Source of the DNA: Pseudomonas chlororaphis subsp. piscium
Lineage (GTDB): Bacteria > Pseudomonadota > Gammaproteobacteria > Pseudomonadales > Pseudomonadaceae
Assembly (NCBI RefSeq): GCF_003850345.1
Contig: NZ_CP027707.1
Span: 5,518,001 to 5,582,000, forward strand
DNA: 64,000 nucleotides
Reading direction: 5' to 3'
The notes under the pieces were generated by a model that saw nothing but the letters and a program-made list of their open reading frames with translations, did no database searches and was not told the DNA's origin. The position numbers and the translations under genes are program-made. Shown here one piece after another: positions 1 to 8,174 of this stretch (positions are counted from its first letter, which is position 1; each line of letters opens with the position of its first letter).

Positions 1-1292
1 GTCTTGTACAGCTGGATGATCTGCGGCCCGGTGGTATTGGCCGGGTTGGGGCCTGGCACGTTGTCGCCTTCGCACACCTTCTCGAACTGGCCGAATATCT
101 GCGCCTCATTGCCCTTTTGCGACGCCGGTTGCAGGACGAAGTAGCAGGCGAAACCCAGCACCGGTATCGAGGACGTCCCGTCGTTCTTGCCCGAGCAATC
201 ACCGATCACGATCTTGATGATCCGCCGTTCGAACGACCCGCCGTTCTGGCAACCGCCGCCACCGGCAACGCAGTTGGCGGACTCCTGCACCCAGTTGTTG
301 TAGTCGTACAAGGCGCTGCCGCCCGCGGACAAATTGCCGCTGCTCGAGGTGACCGCCTGATTGTTGTACTGAATCTGCTTGAGCGTATCGTCGTAAGTGA
401 ACGACTTGGAGTTGGTCGTGATCACCAGGTCCGGAGGATAGTTCGCCGCGCTGAGGCCACCGGAATACTGGTTGAAGCGCGTATTGAGGCCCTGGGAGGC
501 AGGCCCGACAGTGTTCCCCGGCTTGGTCTGGACATTCGAACCGACGCTGTTGCACTGGGTGATACCGCCTGCCAGCCCCTGCCTGATCGTGCTGCCGCCC
601 GAGCCGAAATCGAGCAGCTGGAAGTTGCCGGGGCCAATCGGCGAGCTGTTGCCCGCGGCGGTTTTCAACACCTGCGCATCGCCGAACTGGAACCCCCAGA
701 ACATCCCGGTGGCCGGGTTGTTTTTCGTTGGATCGCCGCACACCATCAGCGGCGTGAGGTCACAAGGGCTGGCAGGGCTTGGCCCGGCGGTGGCGACCGC
801 GCTCACAAACTTGTTACCGACACCATTGCCCAGGGTCTGAAAGACGCCCCAGAAGAATCCGGCCAGGGAATAGTTCGTGACCGTCACCCGCACATAGCTC
901 GCATTGGCCGGCCCCGGGAAAGAGAAAGGTCCATAGACAGTGGACGCCAACTCCACCGTGGCAAAACCGCCGACATTGTTGCCGATGGCGGTGGCCAGCT
1001 CCTGATTGCCGCTGGCACTGGCATTCAGGGTCAGGGTATTGAGCGCAGCGGTCTGCGCCAGGGTCGCGGCCCCTGTCGTGCCCATTACCGTGCTGAGCGT
1101 CTTGGCACCGCTCAGCGCCGCTGCATCCACCGCATTTTGCAGGCGGGACTTGTTCACCAGCATATGGCCGCCATCCAGCGCCAGGGCCCCCATCAGCAGC
1201 ATCGAGGCCAGGGCAATCACCACCAGTACAAGCATTGCTCCGCGCTGCTGCCGTGGAAATGCACTCAATGGCTGTTGGATATGCGTACTCAT
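1..1292 (-). CDS. tadG: TadG-like Flp pilus assembly protein (3' end beyond window)
   Basis: The reading frame is open from an ATG at 1292 to the window edge, giving 430 visible residues with no stop. An in-frame ATG lies just upstream at 1295, but GAGGG sits about 7 nt before the 1292 ATG, which favours that start. Residues about 18-36 form one hydrophobic segment. It is followed by ALDGGHMLVNKSRLQNAVDA, the typical N-terminal signature of TadE/TadG-like proteins: a membrane anchor and a DAAAL-type region. The rest is a Gly/Asn/Ser-rich, probably periplasmic region with several cysteines. Family members are minor pilin-like or assembly proteins of the Tad (Flp) pilus. It follows rcpC by 40 nt and is probably in the same transcript. 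Confidence 0.72.
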   Translation of the reverse strand, partial: MSTHIQQPLSAFPRQQRGAMLVLVVIALASMLLMGALALDGGHMLVNKSRLQNAVDAAALSGAKTLSTVMGTTGAATLAQTAALNTLTLNASASGNQELATAIGNNVGGFATVELASTVYGPFSFPGPANASYVRVTVTNYSLAGFFWGVFQTLGNGVGNKFVSAVATAGPSPASPCDLTPLMVCGDPTKNNPATGMFWGFQFGDAQVLKTAAGNSSPIGPGNFQLLDFGSGGSTIRQGLAGGITQCNSVGSNVQTKPGNTVGPASQGLNTRFNQYSGGLSAANYPPDLVITTNSKSFTYDDTLKQIQYNNQAVTSSSGNLSAGGSALYDYNNWVQESANCVAGGGGCQNGGSFERRIIKIVIGDCSGKNDGTSSIPVLGFACYFVLQPASQKGNEAQIFGQFEKVCEGDNVPGPNPANTTGPQIIQLYK

Positions 1293-1332
1293 CATCAAGC
1301 CCTCATCGTTCGTCTATGTCGTACCCGATCAT

Positions 1333-2139
1333 TTACAGCTGGGACTTCACAACGTTGACCTCGATCCCACGAATCACCGTGATCCCGCTATCGCCGCTGG
1401 CACGACGACGGACAATCGGCCGAACCACTGGAGGAGCAGGCACGTCCTGGATCATCGCGACCGGCTCGACCATCGCCGGTTGCTTCTGGTTGTCCAGCGG
1501 GTTGCGCAGAGCCAGTTGCAGCTTGCCGGCCGCCATCCCCTTGACCAATTCCTCGGCCTGGAGGGGGGTCATTTCCAGGGTCACGGCGCGCACGACCACC
1601 GGTTGGGTCTTGTCGGTACTGGCCGTCTGGTCCACTGCCAGCACCCGCAGGTCTTGCAGGATGGTCTTGGATTCGGCGTCGCCGGTATTGCCGGTCTGCC
1701 GGGTAGCCAGCACATCGACCCGGTTACCCGGCAACAGGAACCCACCCACGCCGACCACGTCGTCCACCCTGACCGAGATCGCACGCTTGGTAGGTTCGAT
1801 CAGCGACGCCAGGGTACTGCCGCCCAAGTGTTCGGCCAGACGCGCACCGCGCAGGATGTCGCCGCGCAGCATGGAGAAGGTGGCGATCTTGCCTACGACC
1901 TTCTCGGTCGCGTCGAAAGCATCCTCGGGTACGGTCTCCTTGGGCATACGGACCAGCGCGACCTGCTGTGGCTCGACCATTTGCCCGAAAGCGATTTCCA
2001 CGGTCGCCACTACCACGTTCTGCTGGTTATCGTCGGGGGTGGCATTGAGCCTTGCATTGAGCCAGCTGTTGGCCATCCATGCCGCGCCCAGGCCCAGAAC
2101 CACGGACAAGGTCACCAGAGTGAAAGTACGAGAACTCAT
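1333..2139 (-). CDS. rcpC: Flp pilus assembly protein RcpC/CpaB
   Basis: This 268-residue protein has an N-terminal membrane segment (about residues 6-25) and a SAF-like domain. The motif SMLRGDILRGARLAE and the following VDDVVGVGGFLLPGNRVDVL are characteristic of CpaB/RcpC. The family works at the outer-membrane secretin of the Tad pilus and may contact peptidoglycan through SAF domains. The ATG is preceded by AAGGAG. The gene follows the AAA ATPase by 16 nt and precedes the tadG-like gene. In better-known tad loci rcpC directly follows flp/tadV and is itself followed by the secretin gene rcpA; here an ATPase is inserted before it and TadG follows. Confidence 0.85.
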   Translation of the reverse strand: MSSRTFTLVTLSVVLGLGAAWMANSWLNARLNATPDDNQQNVVVATVEIAFGQMVEPQQVALVRMPKETVPEDAFDATEKVVGKIATFSMLRGDILRGARLAEHLGGSTLASLIEPTKRAISVRVDDVVGVGGFLLPGNRVDVLATRQTGNTGDAESKTILQDLRVLAVDQTASTDKTQPVVVRAVTLEMTPLQAEELVKGMAAGKLQLALRNPLDNQKQPAMVEPVAMIQDVPAPPVVRPIVRRRASGDSGITVIRGIEVNVVKSQL

Positions 2140-2155
2140 GTCGAAATCTCCTTAC

Positions 2156-3475
2156 TCAAAGAAAATCGAGCTGGACGAAGTAGCTGTGCCAGGCCCACTC
2201 CAGTTCCAGGGTTGACAGTGGTCCGATGGCGCCCAGATAACGCTGGCGATCGAGCGCCATGCTCAAGAGATCCCGTGGGTGGCAAGGCACCAGCGGCATG
2301 TTTTCAGCGCCATAGAGTTCATCCAGGACGTAGCGCAACAGCAGCGGGTCGTATTGGATGTTCATGCGCTCCGTCTCTTGAATCCAGATACGTTCGTACT
2401 CCTCGGGCTTGAGGTAGCCGAACTGCAGCTTGTAGCCAATCCGCCGCAGGAACGCCTCATCGGCCAGCTCCAACGGGTTCAGGTTGGTGGAAAACACCAG
2501 GATCAGGTCGAACGGCAACTCGCAGTGCCGCCCGCCGCCGAGGTTGAGGAAGTCACGCTTCTCCTCCATCGGTACGATCCAGCGATTGAGCAACTCCGCG
2601 GGAGCCATGCGCTGGCGCCCCATGTCGTCGATGACGAACAGACCATTGCTGGCCTTGAGCTGCAACGGCGCCTGGTACTGGCGAGTGAAGGGGTCGTAGC
2701 GGATATCCAGCTGTTCCATGGTCAGCTCGCCGCCGGTAATGACGATCGGCCGTTCACAGCACAGGAGCCGGCGGTCGATCCCCTCATTGAGCATCAGACT
2801 GTTCTGCGGATCACCGACATCCAGACGCCGGTGTACCTGGGGGTCGTAGATCTCGATCACCGCATCGTTGATCGCAATGGCATAGGGCACCCAGATGGAC
2901 TCGGAAAACAGCCGGATCAACCGACTGCTGACATAGGTCTTGCCGGTCCCTGCTGGCCCGTAAATCATGATGGCGCGCCCGGAATTCAGGGCCACGCCCA
3001 GTTGATCGAGCATGTTCTGCGCCAGCACCATGGAGCCGAAGGAAGCCTGCATGTCCCGGGCGCTGATACGGCCATGGTGAATGGTCTGTACCTTGAGCAG
3101 CGAGCGGTACGCGCCCACCGGAAATGGCGCCGCACCGATATAACCACTGCGCGACAAGGCATCCCGGGCAGCATTGCGGCCGCGCTCGGTCAGCCCGTAG
3201 CGCAAGCCCTGGCCACCGGCTTGGCCAAGGACCTCGACCCGATGATCCTGGCGCAGGAAGGTCAGGATTTCTTCAACCACCGCCCCCGTCAGCGCCAGGC
3301 GCTCTACCAGTCGAGGCATGTCCAGTACGCCCGCATCGTGCAGATGCTTGCAGACCAGGTCTCCGAGGAAATTGTCCGCCAGCCCGGTCTCAAGGATCGT
3401 GCGTGGCTGTGGAGCCAGTCGCTGCACTGCTTCCCGGTCGTTGCCGGTCGGACGGCTGTTACTGATGGCATACAT
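2156..3475 (-). CDS. AAA ATPase in the Tad pilus locus
   Basis: This 439-residue ATPase has a Walker A GPAGTGKT at residues 173-180, a Walker B LFVIDD near 279-284, a sensor-1-like stretch (VFSTNLNP) and an arginine pair after it (FLRRIGYK). Residues about 28-110 look like a winged-helix or marR-like helical region (LTERGRNAARDAL). It is not TadA: it lacks the T2SSE family Asp and His boxes. The ATG at 3475 has AGGAG upstream. The gene sits 14 nt after tadV and 16 nt before rcpC, so it belongs to the pilus operon. Its role is unknown to me; a remodelling or regulatory function in pilus assembly is inference from position only. Confidence 0.75.
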   Translation of the reverse strand: MYAISNSRPTGNDREAVQRLAPQPRTILETGLADNFLGDLVCKHLHDAGVLDMPRLVERLALTGAVVEEILTFLRQDHRVEVLGQAGGQGLRYGLTERGRNAARDALSRSGYIGAAPFPVGAYRSLLKVQTIHHGRISARDMQASFGSMVLAQNMLDQLGVALNSGRAIMIYGPAGTGKTYVSSRLIRLFSESIWVPYAIAINDAVIEIYDPQVHRRLDVGDPQNSLMLNEGIDRRLLCCERPIVITGGELTMEQLDIRYDPFTRQYQAPLQLKASNGLFVIDDMGRQRMAPAELLNRWIVPMEEKRDFLNLGGGRHCELPFDLILVFSTNLNPLELADEAFLRRIGYKLQFGYLKPEEYERIWIQETERMNIQYDPLLLRYVLDELYGAENMPLVPCHPRDLLSMALDRQRYLGAIGPLSTLELEWAWHSYFVQLDFL

Positions 3476-3489
3476 AATGTTCTCCTGAG

Positions 3490-4008
3490 CTACTGGCCAA
3501 GGGGCAACCAGAGAAAGCTGGCCAATGTGCCGAGCAGGATCGCAACCGAATAGGGAAAGGGTTTGCCGGCCACTTCATCATCCGCCGGCGGAAAATAGGC
3601 CCTGGCTCTCACCATCTGCCAGTAGCGCCCCATGGTCTGTTGAACTTGACCACGTACCAACACGATCAGTACCCCGCACGCGCCACCGGCAATCAGGCTG
3701 AAAAACGCAGCCCAGAGGGCGTGTTGCGGAGTGAGAAAGGTGCCAACCATGGCCATGAGCTTGACGTCGCCGGCTGCCATCCCGCCAAAGGCGTACATGG
3801 GGAGAAAAACCGCAAAACCGATCGACATGCCCAGCAGTCCATAACCAAACCCGATGACGCCTGAGGAATAGGCCTGACCGGCAATCCCCAGTCCCAGCCC
3901 CAACAGCACCAAGAGGTTGGGAATACGGTGGTGACGAAGATCGTTCACCACCGCAATCCCCAGCAGTCCCAGCATCAATGCAATAACGAACAATTGCTCT
4001 TTGCCCAT
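3490..4008 (-). CDS. tadV: A24-family prepilin peptidase (TadV/CpaA type)
   Basis: This is a 172-residue integral membrane aspartic protease. The two catalytic aspartates are visible in NDLRHHRIPN (Asp near residue 21) and in GGMAAGDVKLMAM (the GxGD-type motif). It lacks the N-terminal methyltransferase domain of PilD, as is usual for Tad-specific peptidases, so the length is normal. The reading frame extends upstream to 4242, but the upstream part is the antisense-like shadow of flp, and MGKEQLF at 4008 gives a normal family N-terminus. It would cleave the Flp prepilins encoded immediately upstream (29 nt gap). Confidence 0.85.
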   Translation of the reverse strand: MGKEQLFVIALMLGLLGIAVVNDLRHHRIPNLLVLLGLGLGIAGQAYSSGVIGFGYGLLGMSIGFAVFLPMYAFGGMAAGDVKLMAMVGTFLTPQHALWAAFFSLIAGGACGVLIVLVRGQVQQTMGRYWQMVRARAYFPPADDEVAGKPFPYSVAILLGTLASFLWLPLGQ

Positions 4009-4037
4009 GACTGCAGCCCTCGGTGGAAGTTGGCGCG

Positions 4038-4229
4038 TTAGCAGACTTGACCCTGGACAGCGCATCCCAGGCTGGTGATGGCAGTGGCCACGTTCCCGCC
4101 CAAGGTGATAAACGCAGCAACAGCGCCCAAAGTGATCAGGCCACCGGCCACGGCATATTCCACAATGGTCAGGCCATCTTCGTCTTTGGCGAACTTGATG
4201 ACCGAAGTCTTGATCGATTGCAGATTCAT
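4038..4229 (-). CDS. flp: Flp family type IVb prepilin (copy 1)
   Basis: This 63-residue pilin has a short basic leader, a processing site DG|LTIVEYAVAGGLI with the invariant Glu at +5 and Tyr at +6 of the Flp motif, and a single hydrophobic helix. The C-terminus carries two cysteines (LGCAVQGQVC). It differs from copy 2 at only a few positions. GAGGTGGG precedes the ATG. It heads the tadV-ATPase-rcpC-tadG gene string, and its product is the substrate of the peptidase. Confidence 0.93.
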   Translation of the reverse strand: MNLQSIKTSVIKFAKDEDGLTIVEYAVAGGLITLGAVAAFITLGGNVATAITSLGCAVQGQVC

Positions 4230-4924
4230 TTTCCCACCTCACTCAAGTATTTTTGTTTAAGAGCAGCACTTGCGTACTGCCTGGTTGAACATTAGTCAGG
4301 GGAACATTGGGAGGGTTAGGAGTTTTTTGCTGATCGTTAGGACTTTATTGCTGTTGTTGAAAGAAGCAAAAAAGCACCAGGAACAACACACCCCAAGGAA
4401 CAGATGGTTTATCTAAGGAAAGAGTAATTGAAGCCCCTTGAAACAGCCTCGACCTCGGCGCGAGAACGGCCTGAGCCACAGTCGATAACGACAAAAGCCC
4501 CGGCCATGTTCGCTGCACCAAAACCATAGTGCGAAACGAAGTAACCCGAGGCTTCCATATCAGGATTTGATCTTCACGCGAGCAATACAGCGACGATACT
4601 CCAGAAGCTGCAAAGAGAATTTGCAGGCCGCTGCAGAGCGATGGGAGCCGTGCTAGGCCAAAGGTCATTTGACGATTTGTCTCGTTCGAGACCAAGACTG
4701 GAGCCATCCGTCATGTACTGTGCGCTGACTGCACATACCGATTGAGAAGGCTCCATCCTGTCCAGGCGAAATCAGACAGAAAAACGGCGGGAACACACAT
4801 GCACCACAGGTACGGCCTCAGCCCGAGGGAAACCGCTCTCCACAACCAGACCCGAGAAGTCTGGCTGCGTACGAGCAACAAGCAACTCCAGCCCAGGACT
4901 GAGGACTTGGCACAACGGTTGTCG
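4230..4924. other. Intergenic region between the two flp genes
   Basis: About 695 bases without a convincing gene. The part nearest flp copy 1 (roughly 4230-4350) is its promoter region and carries the repeated element described separately. The remainder has short reading frames on both strands, but none has a Pseudomonas-like codon pattern or a recognisable product, and I see no clear terminator. Confidence 0.6.
4292..4342 (-). promoter_or_regulatory. Repeated upstream element of flp copy 1
   Basis: On the plus strand, TTAGTCAGGGG at 4292, TTAGGAGTTTTTT at 4316 and TTAGGACTTTATT at 4337 are spaced 24 and 21 bases apart. The same three blocks with the same spacing occur upstream of flp copy 2, at nearly the same distance from the start codon (63-113 bases). 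The 21-base phase is two helical turns, as expected for a protein binding one face of the DNA. The binding protein is not known from the sequence; the neighbouring AraC-type protein or a PprB-like response regulator are candidates. Confidence 0.5.
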
Positions 4925-5116
4925 TTAGCACACCTGGCCCTGAACAGCACAGCCCAGGCTGGTAATGGCAGTGGCCACGTTGCCGCCCAGAGTCACGAAC
5001 GCGGCAACGGCCCCCAGAGTGATCAGGCCACCGGCCACGGCATATTCCACGATGGTCAAACCATCTTCGTCCGCGATGAATGCCAGCACCGAGGTTTTGA
5101 TTGTTTGCAGATTCAT
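4925..5116 (-). CDS. flp: Flp family type IVb prepilin (copy 2)
   Basis: A 63-residue prepilin almost identical to copy 1, with differences concentrated in the leader (SVLAFIADEDG versus SVIKFAKDEDG). The mature part LTIVEYAVAGGLITLGAVAAF and the C-terminal LGCAVQGQVC are shared. An in-frame GTG exists at 5125, but it lies within the ribosome-binding sequence GAGGTG, so the ATG at 5116, which aligns with copy 1, is preferred. It is separated from the rest of the pilus operon by about 700 bases and probably has its own transcript. Confidence 0.93.
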   Translation of the reverse strand: MNLQTIKTSVLAFIADEDGLTIVEYAVAGGLITLGAVAAFVTLGGNVATAITSLGCAVQGQVC

Positions 5117-5537
5117 TTTATTCACCTCATATAAGTAAAGTTGCTTTAAGGCGATCAGTATTTGTACCGCCTGACTGAATCCTAGTCAGGGGCTAACAGA
5201 AAGAGTTAGGAGTTTATTGTCGGCTTCTAGGACTTTTTTGCGACCCTTGGCCAGACAGCAAAGAACCCCAATGAAACTAAACCAGGCAGATAGAGTTTTT
5301 TTCAGAAAAGAAGCTGTTCTCATATAACACTAAATTGATTCAGCCGTGGCCGGTGGTGCAAGAAAGGCGATCACAACAGCAAGGAGCTGCCTGTGACTCT
5401 TATCTCGCTGTCAGACATAGAAGGTAATCAAGAAAATTTATGAAGCGTTATCAGAACTTGATCCTTTGCCCGCAAAGCCCAATGGCGATACTGACAGCCC
5501 AGGAAATGACAGTGAGACACCAGGAAGGAATAAGGAA
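5117..5537. promoter_or_regulatory. Divergent intergenic region between flp copy 2 and the AraC-type gene
   Basis: This 421-base region holds the flp copy 2 upstream element (CTAGTCAGGGG at 5182, TTAGGAGTTT at 5206 and CTAGGACTTTTTT at 5227) and, on the other side, the presumed promoter of the regulator gene. It is AT-richer than the flanking genes. Conserved CAGGCRGTAC and CTTAAA blocks occur between the element and both flp start codons. Confidence 0.55.
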
Positions 5538-6422
5538 ATGAAACCTGAGTCGGCCCAAAAACCCTCTCTTTTATGGTTCGACCTCACCCGCGACCGATCG
5601 TCTGAAGAACTGATCGCGCTGTTTCGTCCAGCCTGCGATTGCCGGGTGGCGAAAGATGCGTCTCTGCCCGAAAAGGACGCTCATCCTCTACCGGACATGA
5701 TCTGCATGCACTATGACCGCCCGGACATGCCGGGGCTCAATCTGTTGCTGGAGATCAAACACAAGATTCCCTCCATTCCCATCGCCATGTTCACGGTGCA
5801 GCACTCCGAAGAACTCGCCGTGTGGGCCATGCGTTCGCGTGTCTGGGAATACATGGTGCTCCCTCTCGCGAGTGCGGAGATCCGGCGCTTCCTGCATGCG
5901 CTGAAGCAGCTCTACGAACTGCGCCACAGCAACGGATCCGGCGCCAAGACACTGCAGATCGAACATGGCCCGTCCCTGCCGGACAGCATCCGGCTGACCG
6001 CAGAGCACCAGAAACATCAGGCACTCAGCGATGTGCTGCTGTACATCGAGCAGAATTTTCGTGAAAGCATCGACCAGAAAGAGCTGGCTAAACGTTGCGG
6101 CATGACCACGTTCCGCTTCAGCCGTCTGTTCAAGGAGGTCCATGGCCTGGGGTTCATGGACTACATCCTGAGCAAGCGCATGGACTGCGCCAAGAATCTG
6201 CTCGACAACAGCCAGATGCCCATCACCAGCATCGGCTATGAAGTCGGCTTCAAGGACCCGTCCTACTTTGCCCGCGCCTTCAAACAATTCGCGGGCGCCA
6301 GTCCCAGCGAATACCGGCAACGCCGAAGAAGCCCGGAACTGGTAAAAAAAGAAGAGGTGGAACTGGAGCAAACACTGTCTCAGGTGATCGACAGCCTGCC
6401 GCTGCGTATCGAAGGCCGATGA
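5538..6422 (+). CDS. AraC-family regulator with degenerate receiver domain
   Basis: This 294-residue protein starts at the ATG at 5538, with AGGAAGG about 9 nt upstream; a TTG at 5466 could extend it but has no better site. Residues about 10-125 have receiver-like secondary structure (IPSIPIAMFTVQHSEELAVWAM). The phosphoacceptor position is His58 instead of Asp and the conserved Lys is Leu108, so it is a pseudo-receiver. Residues about 163-264 are a full AraC/XylS double helix-turn-helix ending in the family signature SIGYEVGFKDPSYFARAFKQ. It faces flp copy 2 divergently, so it probably regulates the Flp pilus; that is inferred from position. Confidence 0.82.
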   Translation: MKPESAQKPSLLWFDLTRDRSSEELIALFRPACDCRVAKDASLPEKDAHPLPDMICMHYDRPDMPGLNLLLEIKHKIPSIPIAMFTVQHSEELAVWAMRSRVWEYMVLPLASAEIRRFLHALKQLYELRHSNGSGAKTLQIEHGPSLPDSIRLTAEHQKHQALSDVLLYIEQNFRESIDQKELAKRCGMTTFRFSRLFKEVHGLGFMDYILSKRMDCAKNLLDNSQMPITSIGYEVGFKDPSYFARAFKQFAGASPSEYRQRRRSPELVKKEEVELEQTLSQVIDSLPLRIEGR

Positions 6423-6459
6423 ACAGGCCAATCCAGCCCCATACGTTTCTGCAGGCAAA

Positions 6460-6505
6460 AAAAAACCCGAAAATCCTCACTTTCGTGGGCCTTTCGGATT
6501 TTAAA
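6460..6505 (-). terminator. Rho-independent terminator after tRNA-Lys
   Basis: Read on the minus strand, ATCCGAAA and TTTTCGG form an imperfect stem followed by a run of T. It lies between the convergent AraC-type gene and the tRNA and may serve both. Confidence 0.55.
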
Positions 6506-6518
6506 TACTGCTAGAAAA

Positions 6519-6594
6519 TGGTGGGTCGTGTGGGATTCGAACCTACGACCAATTGGTTAAAAGCCAACTGCTCTACCAACTGAGCTAACGACCC
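6519..6594 (-). tRNA. tRNA-Lys (anticodon TTT)
   Basis: The 76 bases fold into a complete cloverleaf. The acceptor stem is GGGTCGT/ACGACCC with an encoded CCA end, the D arm is GCTC..GAGC, the anticodon arm is GTTGG-CTTTTAA-CCAAT with TTT at positions 34-36, and the T arm contains TTCGAAT. It lies beside the Tad pilus locus, at the junction with the conserved queC-to-oprD block. Confidence 0.97.
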
Positions 6595-6657
6595 GCTGTG
6601 TGGTGGCGCGTATAATACTGATTTATAAAAAGAATTCAACACCCAATATGAAAAAAA

Positions 6658-7359
6658 TCAAAAATAAGCTGTTGGGTCGCTGACACCGGCCGCAGCAAAA
6701 CCTTCCGCACGCAGACGGCAACTGTCGCATTTACCGCAAGCACGCCCTTGATCATCGGCCTGGTAGCAGGACACGGTCAGGCCGTAATCAACCCCGAGCT
6801 TGACGCCTGCCTTGACGATATCGGCCTTGCTCAGGTTCTGCAGCGGTGCCTGGATACGGAACCCCTGCCCCTCTACCCCGGCCTTGGTCGCCAGGTTGGC
6901 CATGCGTTCGAAGGCCTCGACGAACTCCGGACGGCAATCCGGATAACCCGAATAGTCCACGGCGTTGACGCCAATGAAGATGTCCCGCGCGCCCAGCACC
7001 TCCGCCCAGCCCAGTGCCAGGGACAGGAACACCGTGTTACGCGCCGGCACGTAGGTGACCGGGATCCCTTCGCTCGGGGCCTCAGGCACATCGATGGCGC
7101 TGTCGGTCAGCGCGGAGCCGCCAATACCGTTGAGGTTGAGACCGATCACCTTGTGCTCGACCACGCCCAGATCACGAGCGACACGCTCGGCCGCCTGCAA
7201 CTCGGCGCGATGACGCTGACCGTAATCGAAGCTCATGGTGTAGCAGCGGTAACCTTCGGCACGAGCCATGGCCACCACGGTGGCCGAATCCAGGCCTCCG
7301 GACAGCAGGATTACTGCACGCTTTTCAGTGGCAACCTGGTTCTGTGCTTGTTCAGTCAT
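6658..7359 (-). CDS. queC: 7-cyano-7-deazaguanine synthase QueC
   Basis: QueC converts 7-carboxy-7-deazaguanine to preQ0 with ATP and ammonia in queuosine biosynthesis. This 233-residue protein has the PP-loop SGGLDS at residues 20-25, the family motif FDYGQRH, and a C-terminal zinc cluster SCYQ...CGKCDSC. The start MTEQAQN at 7359 is chosen because the frame upstream lies within queE; one base separates the queE stop from this ATG, so translation is probably coupled. The length is normal. Confidence 0.96.
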   Translation of the reverse strand: MTEQAQNQVATEKRAVILLSGGLDSATVVAMARAEGYRCYTMSFDYGQRHRAELQAAERVARDLGVVEHKVIGLNLNGIGGSALTDSAIDVPEAPSEGIPVTYVPARNTVFLSLALGWAEVLGARDIFIGVNAVDYSGYPDCRPEFVEAFERMANLATKAGVEGQGFRIQAPLQNLSKADIVKAGVKLGVDYGLTVSCYQADDQGRACGKCDSCRLRAEGFAAAGVSDPTAYF

Positions 7360-7360
7360 C

Positions 7361-8008
7361 TCAGCGCCCCGGCTCGTCATTCCAAAGATATTTATGCAGC
7401 TGCAATTGCAGGCGCACCGGCAGGTTGTCCGCAACGATCCAGTCGGCCAGATCGCGCGCATTCAGGTCGTGATGGCTCGGCGAGAACAGCACCTCGCCCG
7501 CCCGCCGCTCCAGACCATACTGGATCAGCTTGGAAACCGCCCAGTCGTAGTCCTCGCGGGAACAGATGACAAACTTGACCTGGTCGTTCGGCGTCAGCAG
7601 CTCGATGTTTTCGTAACGATTACGCTGGACCTCTTCCGATCCTGGCGTCTTCAGGTCGAGCACTCGACTGACGCGCGGATCGACCGCAGAAATATCCAGG
7701 GCCCCGCTGGTTTCCAGCGAGACCTCGTAACCGGCGTCACACAGCTGCTTGAGCAAGGGAATGGCATTAGGTTGCGCCAGAGGCTCGCCCCCGGTCACAC
7801 AGACGTAACGCGGGCGGAAACCGGCGACCTGCTCAAGAATATTCTCGAGGGTACGGATGGTGCCGCCACTGAAGGCGTAGGCACTGTCGCAGTATTGGCA
7901 ACGCAGCGGGCAACCGGTCAGGCGCACAAATACCGTGGGCAGGCCGGCGGTCCGAGTTTCACCCTGCAACGAGTAGAAAACTTCGGTAATTCTCAATGTG
8001 TCTTGCAT
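7361..8008 (-). CDS. queE: 7-carboxy-7-deazaguanine synthase QueE
   Basis: This radical SAM enzyme makes the 7-deazaguanine ring from CPH4 and precedes QueC in the pathway. The 215-residue protein has the iron-sulfur motif CPLRCQYC (C-x3-C-x2-C, residues 33-40) and FYSLQGE at the N-terminus, both typical of QueE. A GTG three codons upstream (8017) is an alternative start. It forms a two-gene operon with queC. Confidence 0.95.
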   Translation of the reverse strand: MQDTLRITEVFYSLQGETRTAGLPTVFVRLTGCPLRCQYCDSAYAFSGGTIRTLENILEQVAGFRPRYVCVTGGEPLAQPNAIPLLKQLCDAGYEVSLETSGALDISAVDPRVSRVLDLKTPGSEEVQRNRYENIELLTPNDQVKFVICSREDYDWAVSKLIQYGLERRAGEVLFSPSHHDLNARDLADWIVADNLPVRLQLQLHKYLWNDEPGR

Positions 8009-8125
8009 AGTCGCCACGGGCGTAACAGCTAAACAGGCTGTCCGCCTCCGTCAGGCACCTCGAGGAATCCCGCAAACACGGTAATCCCAGGAAGCGTGTT
8101 TCATAAAAAGGGCATGGATTCTAAC

Positions 8126-8156
8126 GAAAAAACCCGCGGCAAGCGCGGGTTTCTTC
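8126..8156 (-). terminator. Terminator of the tol-pal operon
   Basis: On the minus strand AACCCGCG and CGCGGGTT form a tight hairpin with a four-base loop, followed by TTTTTTC. It lies 20-50 bases past the cpoB stop. Confidence 0.85.
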
Positions 8157-8174
8157 AAAACAGCTCAAACTCGA

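Noticed and set aside
4345..4950. Short minus-strand frames between the two flp genes
   Set aside because: They overlap one another, lack good ribosome sites and Pseudomonas codon use, and match no family I know.
6519..6594. tRNA-Lys as an active attachment site with a duplicated 3' end
   Set aside because: I found no second copy of the tRNA end and no integrase in the window, so only the possibility is noted.
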